This document shows positions 22,822 to 32,600 of a stretch of DNA of 64,000 bases, piece after piece. A program made the translations under genes and the position numbers. A model generated the notes under the pieces. The model was not told the DNA's origin. It saw only the letters and a list, made by a program, of their open reading frames with translations, and ran no database searches. The stretch is from contig NC_134383.1 in assembly GCF_035582795.1 (NCBI RefSeq), positions 379,501 to 443,500 of the forward strand. The letters are read 5' to 3'. Origin of the DNA: Mycteria americana. Taxonomy: Eukaryota; Chordata; Aves; Ciconiiformes; Ciconiidae. How positions within the stretch are numbered: position 1 is the stretch's first letter; every line of letters begins with the position of its first letter.

Positions 22822-22831
22822 GCGCATGCGC
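22822..22831. promoter_or_regulatory. NRF1-type palindrome
   Basis: A perfect GCGCATGCGC, the core of the NRF1 binding consensus, lies 32 bp upstream of the USP28 ATG inside the CpG island. NRF1 sites are typical of TATA-less core promoters; binding here is inferred. Confidence 0.6.
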
Positions 22832-23013
22832 GGCCGCGCCGGTTGCAGCCCCGCCGCCTGGCGGAGGCCGCCCGCGCGGGCCCGGTGCCCCCGGGCCGGG
22901 CCTGCCCCCCCCGCGCCGGGCCTGCCTCCCCCCCCCTCAGCCCCGCAGCAGGTGAGAGGGGCCCCAGGCGGCCGAGGGAGCTCTCCCACCCCGCAGCCCT
23001 CCTCTTCAGATTT

Positions 23014-23037
23014 AAAAAAAAAAAAAAAAAAAAAAAA
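23014..23037 (+). repeat. A24 homopolymer
   Basis: An uninterrupted run of 24 A directly beside the CpG island. No retro-copied gene is recognisable upstream of it. Confidence 0.9.
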
Positions 23038-23342
23038 TCACAACCCTAATACAAAATGGCATTTTTAACCCTCCTCTGGTTACCAGTCACCTGCGCTCTG
23101 CGTCTGCCAACTGGCGGTTTAGCGGTCTGGGGAAAAGTGGGAGCAAACAGTCGCTCCCCGGGCGTATTTTCGCTGGAAGGGCGAATGGAAGGTCTTTCGC
23201 TGGAAGACCCCCCCCCAAAGGGCATCGCTTTGGCGCTGTCACCTCGCGCCGCAGCACAGGGCCTCGAGCGCCGCTCCCCGCGCGTCCTCGTCCAGGTACG
23301 GCCGGGAGTTCGCCTTTCTCTTCATAAAACAGCTTCACGCCT

Positions 23343-23390
23343 GAAGCGGAGGCACCCCGAAGCGGAGGCACCCCGAAGCGGAGGCACCCC
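23343..23390 (+). repeat. Three perfect tandem copies of a 16-bp unit
   Basis: The unit GAAGCGGAGGCACCCC is repeated three times head to tail without a mismatch and followed by a partial fourth (GAGCG). Confidence 0.95.
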
Positions 23391-25773
23391 GAGCGAGGGA
23401 CCGGGGGCTGCGCAGGATCCGGGTGAGCCCGCGCGGATCCCACGCTGTCGGCAGCTCGTCAGCGTGGCCGTCGGGGACGGGGACGCGCAGGACGCCGCAG
23501 ATGAGACGCGGCTCAGGCGCCTGGGCAATTTGGCTCAGCCTGACGAGCCGGCGGGGCCGAGCTCCCCGGGGGCTGGCGAGCAAAATATCCTTCTGCATCA
23601 TCAGAAATGTGTCGCTTACAATTGCCGATCCGCATTTCTCCCCGGCCGGGCACCGAAGCCGCTGCGGCGGCGATGCTGGCGTCGGCGTTCCCGACAGAGC
23701 TGCGGTGCTGCAGGAGGAAGGGGGTAAAAGGGTCGGACGATGCCACCGCCGTCCCCCCCTTTGCTAATTCCCAAGCCAAAGTGCCCTTTCCCGGCTGGGT
23801 GGGCATCTCCCGCACGTGGATTTTCCCTGGGGGGTCACAGAGCATCCCTTGCCTTTTGTTTTGGAAGAGGTGTGGGAATTTCGGCGTGGCCCTTTCCGGG
23901 ATCGTCCTGGCTCCCACGTTCTCACAGGTGCTCCAGCTCAGGAATCTGGGAGGCGAGAGGGCGAGGAGGAGGAGTTAGCAGCATCGATAAAGTAAAACTG
24001 AGCAAGCCGGCGGTGTTATCCAATTTCCCTGATATACAAATTAAAAATAAGATGACTGGTAAAGTTTAAACGCAGCGTAAGAAATTCTGCCCATTTCAGG
24101 AGACTGCGAGGCTATTAATAGCGAGAGACAGGGAGGTGACGTTGGGCACTGTAATTTTTGCTATGGGATGCCCGCGTGCTGCCACGGGCACGCAGCTCCC
24201 GGCCTCGGCTTCATCACCGCCTCCATCCTCTGCCTCCTGCCTGGCATCCGTAAGAGAGTAGTCCTGCCTGGGAATATCCCGCTGTTACAGGGACCTGGGG
24301 GAAAGCTGAGCAGGGAGATGATCTTCTCGGAGGAGAAGACTTCCAATGTCCTTATATCGAGGTTGGCCAGCTGCGAAACACAGGTACGGTTGTGCCAGGG
24401 CTGGAGCATCCCCGCCAGACGCCGTGGCATCTGCCTGCCAAGATGGGGGAGAGAAACACGAGCGCCCGCTCGCTAACCACCCGTTTCGCTCTAAGCAGGC
24501 TCCCTCTGTTAGGAAGAGCAATGACGCTTCTGCGAAGCACCTTTGGCTTTTAGCAAGCGAGACGCAAGGTACGTGGGAAAGGCAGAGGGAAGAGCTGGGA
24601 ATAACGCCGGCGGAGAGGCAATTCCGGCAGCCAGCTGGTGCCGCGAGGCTCCTCGTCTCAGCCGAGGAGGAAGAGCCGGGCCGTGGTCCGACGAGGACGC
24701 TGCGGGCTGGCACAGCCTGCGGCCAGAGCTTCCCGCCTGGGGAGGGGTCCCCAGGGATTTCCCTACCTTAAAAAAACCTATTAACTGTAAAAATTCTGAA
24801 CGTCCTGGTTACTCAGCCTCATATTTTTGACTCGGGGTCTGCCGAGGGTGTGTATTGTTACGTTTAGCAGCCTGATTAATGCCGCAGTGACCGATTAGGG
24901 CGCAGGACAGATACTGGCGATTCGTTTGCAGCGTCAAGTGCAGTCAAAGCACCGTTCCAGCAAAGATAATTTACTGCAGGGGGATCGTACGCCCGCAGAC
25001 GAAGAGCGAGCTGAAGACCTGCCCGTACCCAACTCCTTCCACGTCCCGAGAGCTTTCCGTACAACCTTCTCTTAGCAAAAGGAAGCAATTTGCACTGCAG
25101 GTGCTTTAAAAAAGGAAAAAAACCAGCCAGAATGGTGTATTAGCACTAGGGGAATGTGAGTTGCGGGGAATTTCGGAGGGTACCAAACGCTCGTGCTTGA
25201 GACGGCACTTCCTCCTCGGAAGGAGGAATTTCTCACCTGGAGTTCCAGCCTGCGCGGCAGGATGAGGGAGATTTCACTGCCCCTCGGTCGCATCCCGGCT
25301 CCGGGTCGCGTCGCCCACGACTTGTGAGTTTGCCTGGCGCAACCTCTTTGAGGTTTCCTCACAAGGATCCCGTTCCTATTCTTAAACAGAAACAGCGAAA
25401 GTTTTCATCTCCTCTTTGCCACAAAACCCGCCCCCCAGCACAAGGTCTCGTGCTGGGCTCTGTCTCCAGCTCGGCACCCAGAAACGGAGACACCCCCAAA
25501 TTCATACTTCCCTGTGAAATCCTTGGCCGTGGAGCAGTCAGGACACGATGCCCACGTGCAGCCTGGAGACCTTCACCGTCCCCTCGGCACCCAGAGCGGC
25601 AGCCTGGCCATCGGCAGCATCCTGCGCGCAGCTGAGCAGCACGTGCTCCCGGCCCGTCTCCAGCCACCGTTCCCTCCAGGGCCGTCCCCACGCATTGTGC
25701 CGCAGCGGCCGACCTTTCTGGCACCGCCGCAGCCCTCCCTGCCTCGCCCTGCATCTGTGTCTGCCTTCCCTCC

Positions 25774-25815
25774 CTGGCCCGAGAGCATCCCCTGGCCCGA
25801 GAGCATCCCCTGGCC
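25774..25815 (+). repeat. 18-bp tandem duplication
   Basis: The unit TGGCCCGAGAGCATCCCC occurs twice in direct succession, with the start of a third copy. Confidence 0.85.
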
Positions 25816-27889
25816 CGGCCATCTTGTCCCACCACCCCGCAGACCAGGTCCCCTGTCCGCACCGCTCGTGGAAGAAGGATGGCTTCATTTGCAGGAGCTT
25901 CTTGACTAGGACTAGGACTTCTTGAGGCAAGCCGGCAGGGCTGGGACCCCCGGCACCGGGGCAGAGCCCGGCTGCTGCCCCCCGGCCGCGCGTTGGACTC
26001 CAACAGGAACAAGAGGGAGGAGGCTTTTCTGCAAGGCTTTTTCAGGTGTTTTACATCAAGAGCTAACAGCCTTTTCGGCCCAAATTAACCTTTCCAATTT
26101 GCTGGAAATCTTTCTCAATTCCTCCGGAAAATGAAGGGAAAAATACCCAGCTGTAATGGCCAATGTGGTTTTATTAAAACCCAGGCTGGAAGCACTGGTT
26201 TTGGTTTCTGATTGGAAATACTTCTTAAAAACTACAGCCGCAGCAGAAGTGCTGGGGTGAAAGGTGAGGAAGGCAGACGCGAGATTTTTACGTAAAGGTA
26301 GCCGGCACGTGCACAATCTCGGCTGCAAATCTGCCTTTGGGATGGGGTCTCTGCCGAGAAGATGGCAGGCAGCCCGTGCAGCGGAGCTGGCGCTGGAGCC
26401 CAGCTTCCCTCTCCTGCCCAGAGAGGCTCCGGCACAGGCCTCCTTTAAAAAAATAAAAATAAAAAGGAAAAGATGGTCACAGAAGACTAAATACCGGTCG
26501 GGTCTGCTCTCAGCAAGGCAATTCCTGCCTAACCTCGGGTGATATCGTGCCTGCGATGCGTGGCTGCCATCCCCGCTCGGGACGAGCTGGATCTCCTTCA
26601 TTAACAGCAACGGGCTGCAAACACCTTCCCGTGCTGGTTATTACCGGGCTTTAATGGCTAACGAAACAGTGGCAGGATATTGCTAACACCTGAAGGGTGT
26701 CTAATGGAGAAGAGGACTGAAAGGAAAGCGCTCCCCTCCCGTCGCCAAGGGATTTAAAGGCATCGGGCTCCTTTGCTGGTGGGGTGAGGGTGGGCTCCGA
26801 ACCTGCAAAGCTACCAGTGTCTGCGATGACCCACGGCAGCGACTGCGTTAGCCAAGGGCGTAGCACCGAGCACCCGCTCCGGGCTCTGCTTCGGTCGTGG
26901 AGCCGTGCAAGGGGGTGCCGGGGGAGACACCCCCGGTGCCCCCCTGGCCTTGGGGACCCTCGCAGTGCCCCGGGGATGCGGCAACCCCGAGCGTTCCCGG
27001 GGACCACGGCCCCGCAGGAGGGTGGCTCGCTCTCCTGCCCTCGCCGAGGGTCCCGCACCCCGCCGGCGTGGGGGGCTGCTGCGAGCCCGCCCGTGCCAGA
27101 GCCGGCAGCCCTGCCTGCGCGCGGTGTTTATTTCATGTCTCGCAGCGTTAAATCATAGCAGACGTGCAATTCGGGGGAGCGCGAGGCTCCGTAATGGGTG
27201 GCCTCGGGCGCGTGATGGGGCCGGGGCCGGCAGGCAGCCGCGCTGCCAGGGCTCCTCCGCGATGCTTTATTGCTTTTGACGCTCCAAACGCGCTCTGAAA
27301 GGCGAGTCCTGGCAGCCCGCAGGAGGGCTGCTTCCCTCTCCCGCCTGCTCCGCACGGGCAGGTGCTGCGCGCCGCCACAGCTGAGACCTCCCTCCCTCCC
27401 TCTCCATTCCCACCGTGGTCCCCAGCCCGGCTGCAGCATCCCGTCCTGCACAGAGCTCGGTGGCACGCCTGCCAAAGCCCCTGCTGCCCGCAGCCCCCGG
27501 CAAGTCCCACGGCACAGGGCGGGAGCTGCCGAGGCTAACGCTGCCGTGGGAATAACACCCGCGCGGGGCTCGGTCACGTTCCCGGTAAGGGCAGGTTGGG
27601 GCGATGGGGAGTGCTGAGCATGGCTGGTCCCCTCACCGAGCGTCGCAGGGACCTGGTGCCCGCGCTCTGGGCTCTCCCCAGCCTCCCAGCTCACCGTAGC
27701 TCCTGGCTAAGCACCGGCTTAAGAAGTTTGCTGCTCGCCTAGCCGAGGTGCCTGCTCTCGGTGCGGCTGCCCTAGCAAAAAGCCCTTCGTCTCCATCGCA
27801 GCGCAGAGATGCTGCTGTGCCCAGCTGCAGGCAGAGCCCGGGCAGCGCGCGGGGCTGAGCCACGGGAAGCCCCGGAGGCCGAGCGCTTT

Positions 27890-28130
27890 GATTCCCAGAA
27901 AAGCAATTACCGCGCAGCAGATTACAGGGCTAATAAAATCCCATTACGCCATTTCGGAAAGTAAATCTGATCCGGGCGCTGCCGATTGATATCAGCCGTC
28001 CCACAAAAAGTCCCACAAGAGCCCCCTGCACGCGCGCGTGATAGGAGGCTATAATAGATCACGCTAATTAGATATCCGATAACAGGAGGGCTGATAGGAA
28101 CTACATTAAAATCTCTTTAAGATGAAGACG
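27890..28130. promoter_or_regulatory. Candidate regulatory block upstream of HTR3A
   Basis: An AT-richer island in GC-rich surroundings, with several homeodomain-like (CTAATTAG, CTAATAAA) and GATA-like (GATAACAGG, TGATAGGA) words. Composition suggests a conserved element. Conservation cannot be tested here. Confidence 0.35.
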
Positions 28131-29620
28131 TGAAACCCAAGGGAGAAAATTCAGAGTTAATGATGCTGCAGCAGAGGCTCCGCTTGAGCGGTCCTCGCCC
28201 CCTCGGCCGCATCCTGCCCGCCGCGGATGCGGGGGGCCGGAGGAGAGGGGGCAGAGCGGGGCACAGTCCCCAGCGCCGCGGCGGCGCTGCCCGTGATTTT
28301 CATTACCCAGATTCAATAAGGGGAAAGAGCTCCGAGCTGCCTGCGCTCCCCGGGAGGGGACTTGCCAGCCGCTAACGGAGCCGAGAAATCAAATTAGCCC
28401 CGGCTCTGCTCTCGCTCTCTCCCTGACACCGCTGCTGGCAGCCGAGGGGGAGTTCATCAGGGCCGCGCACTAATTCTTATCTTGTTTAAGTGACTCCACG
28501 CTGCCATCTGATGCGATTTGCTCTGCGCCGCCGCCGCGGGCTCCGGTCCCTGCCCACCGCTTCCCTAGCACTTCCAGCAGCTGGCAGCTCCGTGGGGGCA
28601 CAGGCACCTACAGCACACGTAAATGCAGACATACGTACGTGAATATATAAGATTATAGGGAATGGGGGGCGGGGCGAGGCTCGCCCACCGGGCAGAGGGA
28701 CGTTGCCTTACCCTGAGGAGGTGATGCCCTGACACGGAGGGAAGGATGCTGCGGCCTGAGCGGGGGACCAGCGCGTGGGCGGGCGCCGCAGACGTTTTTG
28801 CTCTCAATCAGACGGGCCCAACCTTTGCTTACGGTCTCGTTTGCCCAAAGCTGTTGGATATTTGGGGAAACCGAAACGGGTAAGAAGTGCTTTCCTTTGC
28901 TGAAATTTGCATCTAAATGCAAATTGCCGCAAGGAGAATAGACCCTCGTCTTGGTGCACGTCGCAGGCCCTCGGGGAAATCCTGCTGCCCACAGGCAGGG
29001 GTGCAGAAGGCCAGCAGGCAGCTGGTACTACCTGCGACCTGCATCTGTCCGTGCGTCCGTCTCCGGCGGGACGGATCTGCCCCGCCATAGGGTGCGAAGG
29101 GGAGCCCGGTACCTCCAGAGCCCCCATTCCCTGCTGATGGAACCCACCCCGTGCCAGTGCCACGTCTCTGTAACCTCCCGGGACAGATCACCGTCCCAGA
29201 GGGCTTCCCCCGACTCGCTGATCGCTGATGAGCTCCCGGCGCAGCCCTGGCGCCTGCAGCATCCTCTCCTCTCCCCACCCCGCCGTGGCCCCCGCTCCTG
29301 CTGCATGCAGGCACGACGCTTGCACCCCCCAAACCCGCTTTTCCGTGGCTCGGCGCCTGGGCGGGCGACGGGGGAGCCCCGGGGGAGCCGGCGGGGTGGG
29401 GGGTGGCTGGGTGGGTTCCTCTCGCATCCTCCCAGCCTGAAACTTGATGCAGCGGGAGAGGCTGATCGCGAGATTAATTGGGCGTTCTCAAAAACCCGAC
29501 GGCGGGGGGAAAGCGAGCAAGGAGTGCTGCCTGCCTCCCGGCTCGGGTTCACTCCTCCGCGGAGCCGGCAGGCTAGGGAGGTGGAGAGGAGGGAGGCAGC
29601 GGCTGGGAGCCGGCAGAGCC

Positions 29621-29687
29621 ATGACGCCCGCCGCTCTCGGGGCGCTGCTGGCCCTGCTGCCTCTCGCCTCGATGCTGCAGAGCCAAG
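29621..29687 (+). CDS. HTR3A: HTR3A exon 1 (signal peptide)
   Basis: Codons 1-22 plus one base. The ATG at 29621 begins MTPAALGALLALLPLASM, a typical signal peptide, and the donor is GTAAGG. It is chosen because the phase-1 end fits exon 2 and no other hydrophobic leader lies upstream in frame. Confidence 0.88.
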
Positions 29688-32600
29688 GTAAGGCGGGGGG
29701 CCCCGGGCAGGGCGGGGGGCTCGCCGTGCTGAACGGCACGGTGCAATCCCTTCCTAAAACCCGAGCAGCGCGGCATGCAAAGGCTGCTTTTTATCGAGAC
29801 CTTAATGCTACTGAAAATCAGCGTACCTGGGAGAAGCCCAAGTGTGGGAAACCTCTTCTGCAAGAGCCCGGAGGCACTGCCTGCCTGGGCGACGCAGGCT
29901 GAACGCCCGCAGCAAGGCAGTGCGGCGTTTGAACCCGGCTCTGTCTTGCGGGCTCATCGGTGCGGGGCTTTGAAGTACCCTGGAAGCGTGCAGGGTGTGA
30001 GCCCTGAGGATATATATATATAGATAGAGAGAGAGAGAAACAGGGTGATCTCCTGCCTGCCTGCGTCCTGCTGTCTGGAGGCTGCTGCCTGAGCCCTCCG
30101 CCCGATAAAGCGATTTCTCTCAAGTAACGTTTCATCCCTCATAACCCAGAGCTGGGTTTTGGGGACGACAGCGCGCAGAAGCGATGCTGTGCCTATGGTC
30201 TGTAACCTCAGCTCCGCACGGTGCGAAACCGACTGCCAAAATGTTCGCAAGCTGTCATTATTATCATTTTCTCCTTGAACCTTCCTGGGAAATAGTAGAA
30301 AAATCACGGTGCTGTTTCGCACCAGCGCAGCTGAAAGCTGTCAGCAGGTTTGTAACTGGGATCTTTGGGCTGGTCAGATAGATAGCCCCTCTCGTGGGGA
30401 CATCGTTCCCGGCTCCCAAACCTCCTCCCGCAGTTAGCCCGGCAGAGGTGGCGGAAGAGGAGCGGGAGCGACGGCTCTCTCGCCTTAGCGATGCCGGAGG
30501 TAAGGGGGGAGGCAGGTCTGTGCAGACGCACGCCCGTGTGCCAGGGCTGTGCCGAGTTGCACCAGGCGAGTTGCCGGCACAGGTTTGGGGCCCGGCAGAC
30601 CGGCACGGTGTCTGCGGCAGACCCACGGCGCGGCCGGGGCGAACCCAGCCCAGTCCTCCCTCTGCAAAGCCAGAGCGTCCCAACCCGGAGCTCGGCGGCA
30701 TGAGCGCGAGGAGGAGGAGGGAGGAGCGCGGGCGCGAGCCAGCTGCCACCGGCTGCAGCAGGAAAGGCCGCTCGGCCCCAGCCGCGGTGACGGCAGCGCC
30801 CGTTTTCCTCCCCTCGCCGTAATTGCCGCCTCTCGCCCCCCCCGGCCGCCTCCGTCGGCGCACGCCTGCCTGGGCGAGGGCCGTGAGCCCGGCCGGCTCC
30901 CCGGCATTACTGATCGCCTGCAGACTTGGAGGGGCTGAGGCTGCTGGGTTTTTTTCTTAGCTTAAAAGACAGATTAAAGTTCCCTTCCCGGCAGCTTTTC
31001 CCAAGTTCCCGCAGATCTATTCCAATTAGTCCCTTTCATTACGTGGGAATTGGACTCCGGGGCCGGGCGTGCTGCAGAGCAAAGCCACGAGCGCGGCTCT
31101 GCCGCCCCGGCTCGGCCGCGGCATCGCCGGCTGCCTTGCAGCGAGGGCGCGGGTGCCACGAGCAGTTTGCTCTGCGATTAGTGCTGCCGGCACCAGCCAA
31201 GGGATTGTGGCCACAGTAAGCAAACACCGAGATACAAATGAATTTAGCATCCTGGTTCATCTCTAACCTTCACTGCCTCCACCTGCAGAGCAACGAAGAA
31301 ACGCCCCTGGAAGTAGCGAGCGGTAGGAAACTTCTCTGGGGGCAGCGGGTCCCTCACGGTCCCCCGCTGCCGCTGTCCTGGCGTCCGTCCGGGAGAGGCA
31401 GAAGACGGCAGCCCTGCCCTCCGAGGCCGGGGAAGGTCTCAGCCCCATGCACCTACACGGCAGGAGATATTAATGAGGCGTTAGGTGATGGTTCTGGCGG
31501 GCAGGCTTCTTTCCCATCGGGATGCTCCTATTTAGCTTTGATGGGAAACCCCAACCGGTAAGCGAGGGATGGCAGCCAGCAGCATCCCGCCGTTCGCGGC
31601 ACACCGCCGGGCGATGGCAGCCGCCGCCGCGGTGCGAGCAGCCCGCCATCCATCCCCCCTCCCTCTGCTGGCAGGTACCCGGCGCGGGGGCCGGCCACCA
31701 GAGCCCGCCGAGCCCGCCCTGCGCCGCCTGTCCCACTACCTGCTGGCCCACTACCAGAAGGGCACCCGGCCCGTGCGGGACTGGCGAACGACCACCAACG
31801 TGGCCATCGACCTCATGGTCTACGCCATCCTCAGCGTGGTGAGTCCTCTGCTCCCACCCCGCACGGGGTGGGGAACGCCGCCTTCAGCGTGGGCAGCGCC
31901 TGCATGTCCGCAGCAAGGGGAACGGTGCCCGGTGTGCAGCGTCCTCCTGGCGCGCTCTGCCCGTCCTCCAGAGCGCCCGTGCCCCCCGCGCCGACACGCG
32001 TCCTCCTCTTCCCGCAGGACGAGAAGAACCAGGTGCTGACCACCTACATCTGGTACAGGCAGGTGAGCAGATGAGACCGTGCCACCTTGTCCCCCCTCCC
32101 TCGCCGGGACCCCCGTCGGGGCCGAGCACCCCTGCAAATGCAGGTTTTCCCACGGGAGAAGCGTGCAGCCCTGCAGGAGCGCAGCAAGGTCGAACCCGTC
32201 CCAGGGGATGACGCGACCTCTGTAGGGCACGAAGCTCAAGGCGCAGCTTTCGTGCTCCGTGCTTTCACCGGTGGGTGGTGCGGCAGCTGGAGGACGAGCC
32301 TTTTCTCCCTCCCACGGACGGTGCTGGAGATTGGTTCCCATGGCAGGGTGCTAGCGTGGCTTTGGGTCCCGGCGGGGTGGAAGGCACCTTGCCCTCCAAG
32401 CCCCTCTCCCTTGTCCCCCAGCACTGGACGGACGAGTTCCTCAGGTGGGACCCGGCGCGCTTCGACAACCTGACGCAGATCTCCCTCCCCGCGGAGAGCA
32501 TCTGGGTGCCCGACATCCTCATCAACGAGTTGTGAGTGAGGTGAAACCCCCGGGGCCGCGGCAGGCAGCCCGGGGATCGGGGCCCCCTCGCCCACCGTGG

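Larger units (their letters stand above)
21950..22980. promoter_or_regulatory. CpG island at the USP28 5' end
   Basis: Extremely GC- and CpG-rich DNA surrounding exon 1 and the start of intron 1, typical of a housekeeping-type vertebrate promoter without an obvious TATA box. The transcription start cannot be fixed from sequence. It should lie above 22790 on the minus strand, probably within 22800-22980. Confidence 0.8.
22791..29620. other. Intergenic region between USP28 and HTR3A
   Basis: This 6.8-kb divergent interval is GC-rich and full of chance open frames. I searched both strands for 5-HT3B signatures (Cys-loop, TM2, MA helix) and found none. It holds the CpG island, an A24 tract (23014-23037), two short tandem repeats and one AT-richer block (27890-28130). 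Nothing else is recognised. Confidence 0.65.

Noticed and set aside
21940-22989. A 349-codon open frame over the USP28 CpG island
   Set aside because: It is in a different frame from USP28 exon 1 and is rich in glycine, arginine and proline because of CpG content. The real coding part here is only 51 bases.
25359-26012. Overlapping open frames of 130-217 codons upstream of HTR3A, considered as HTR3B exons
   Set aside because: None contains Cys-loop receptor signatures, and the tandem repeat inside them explains the apparent protein repeats.
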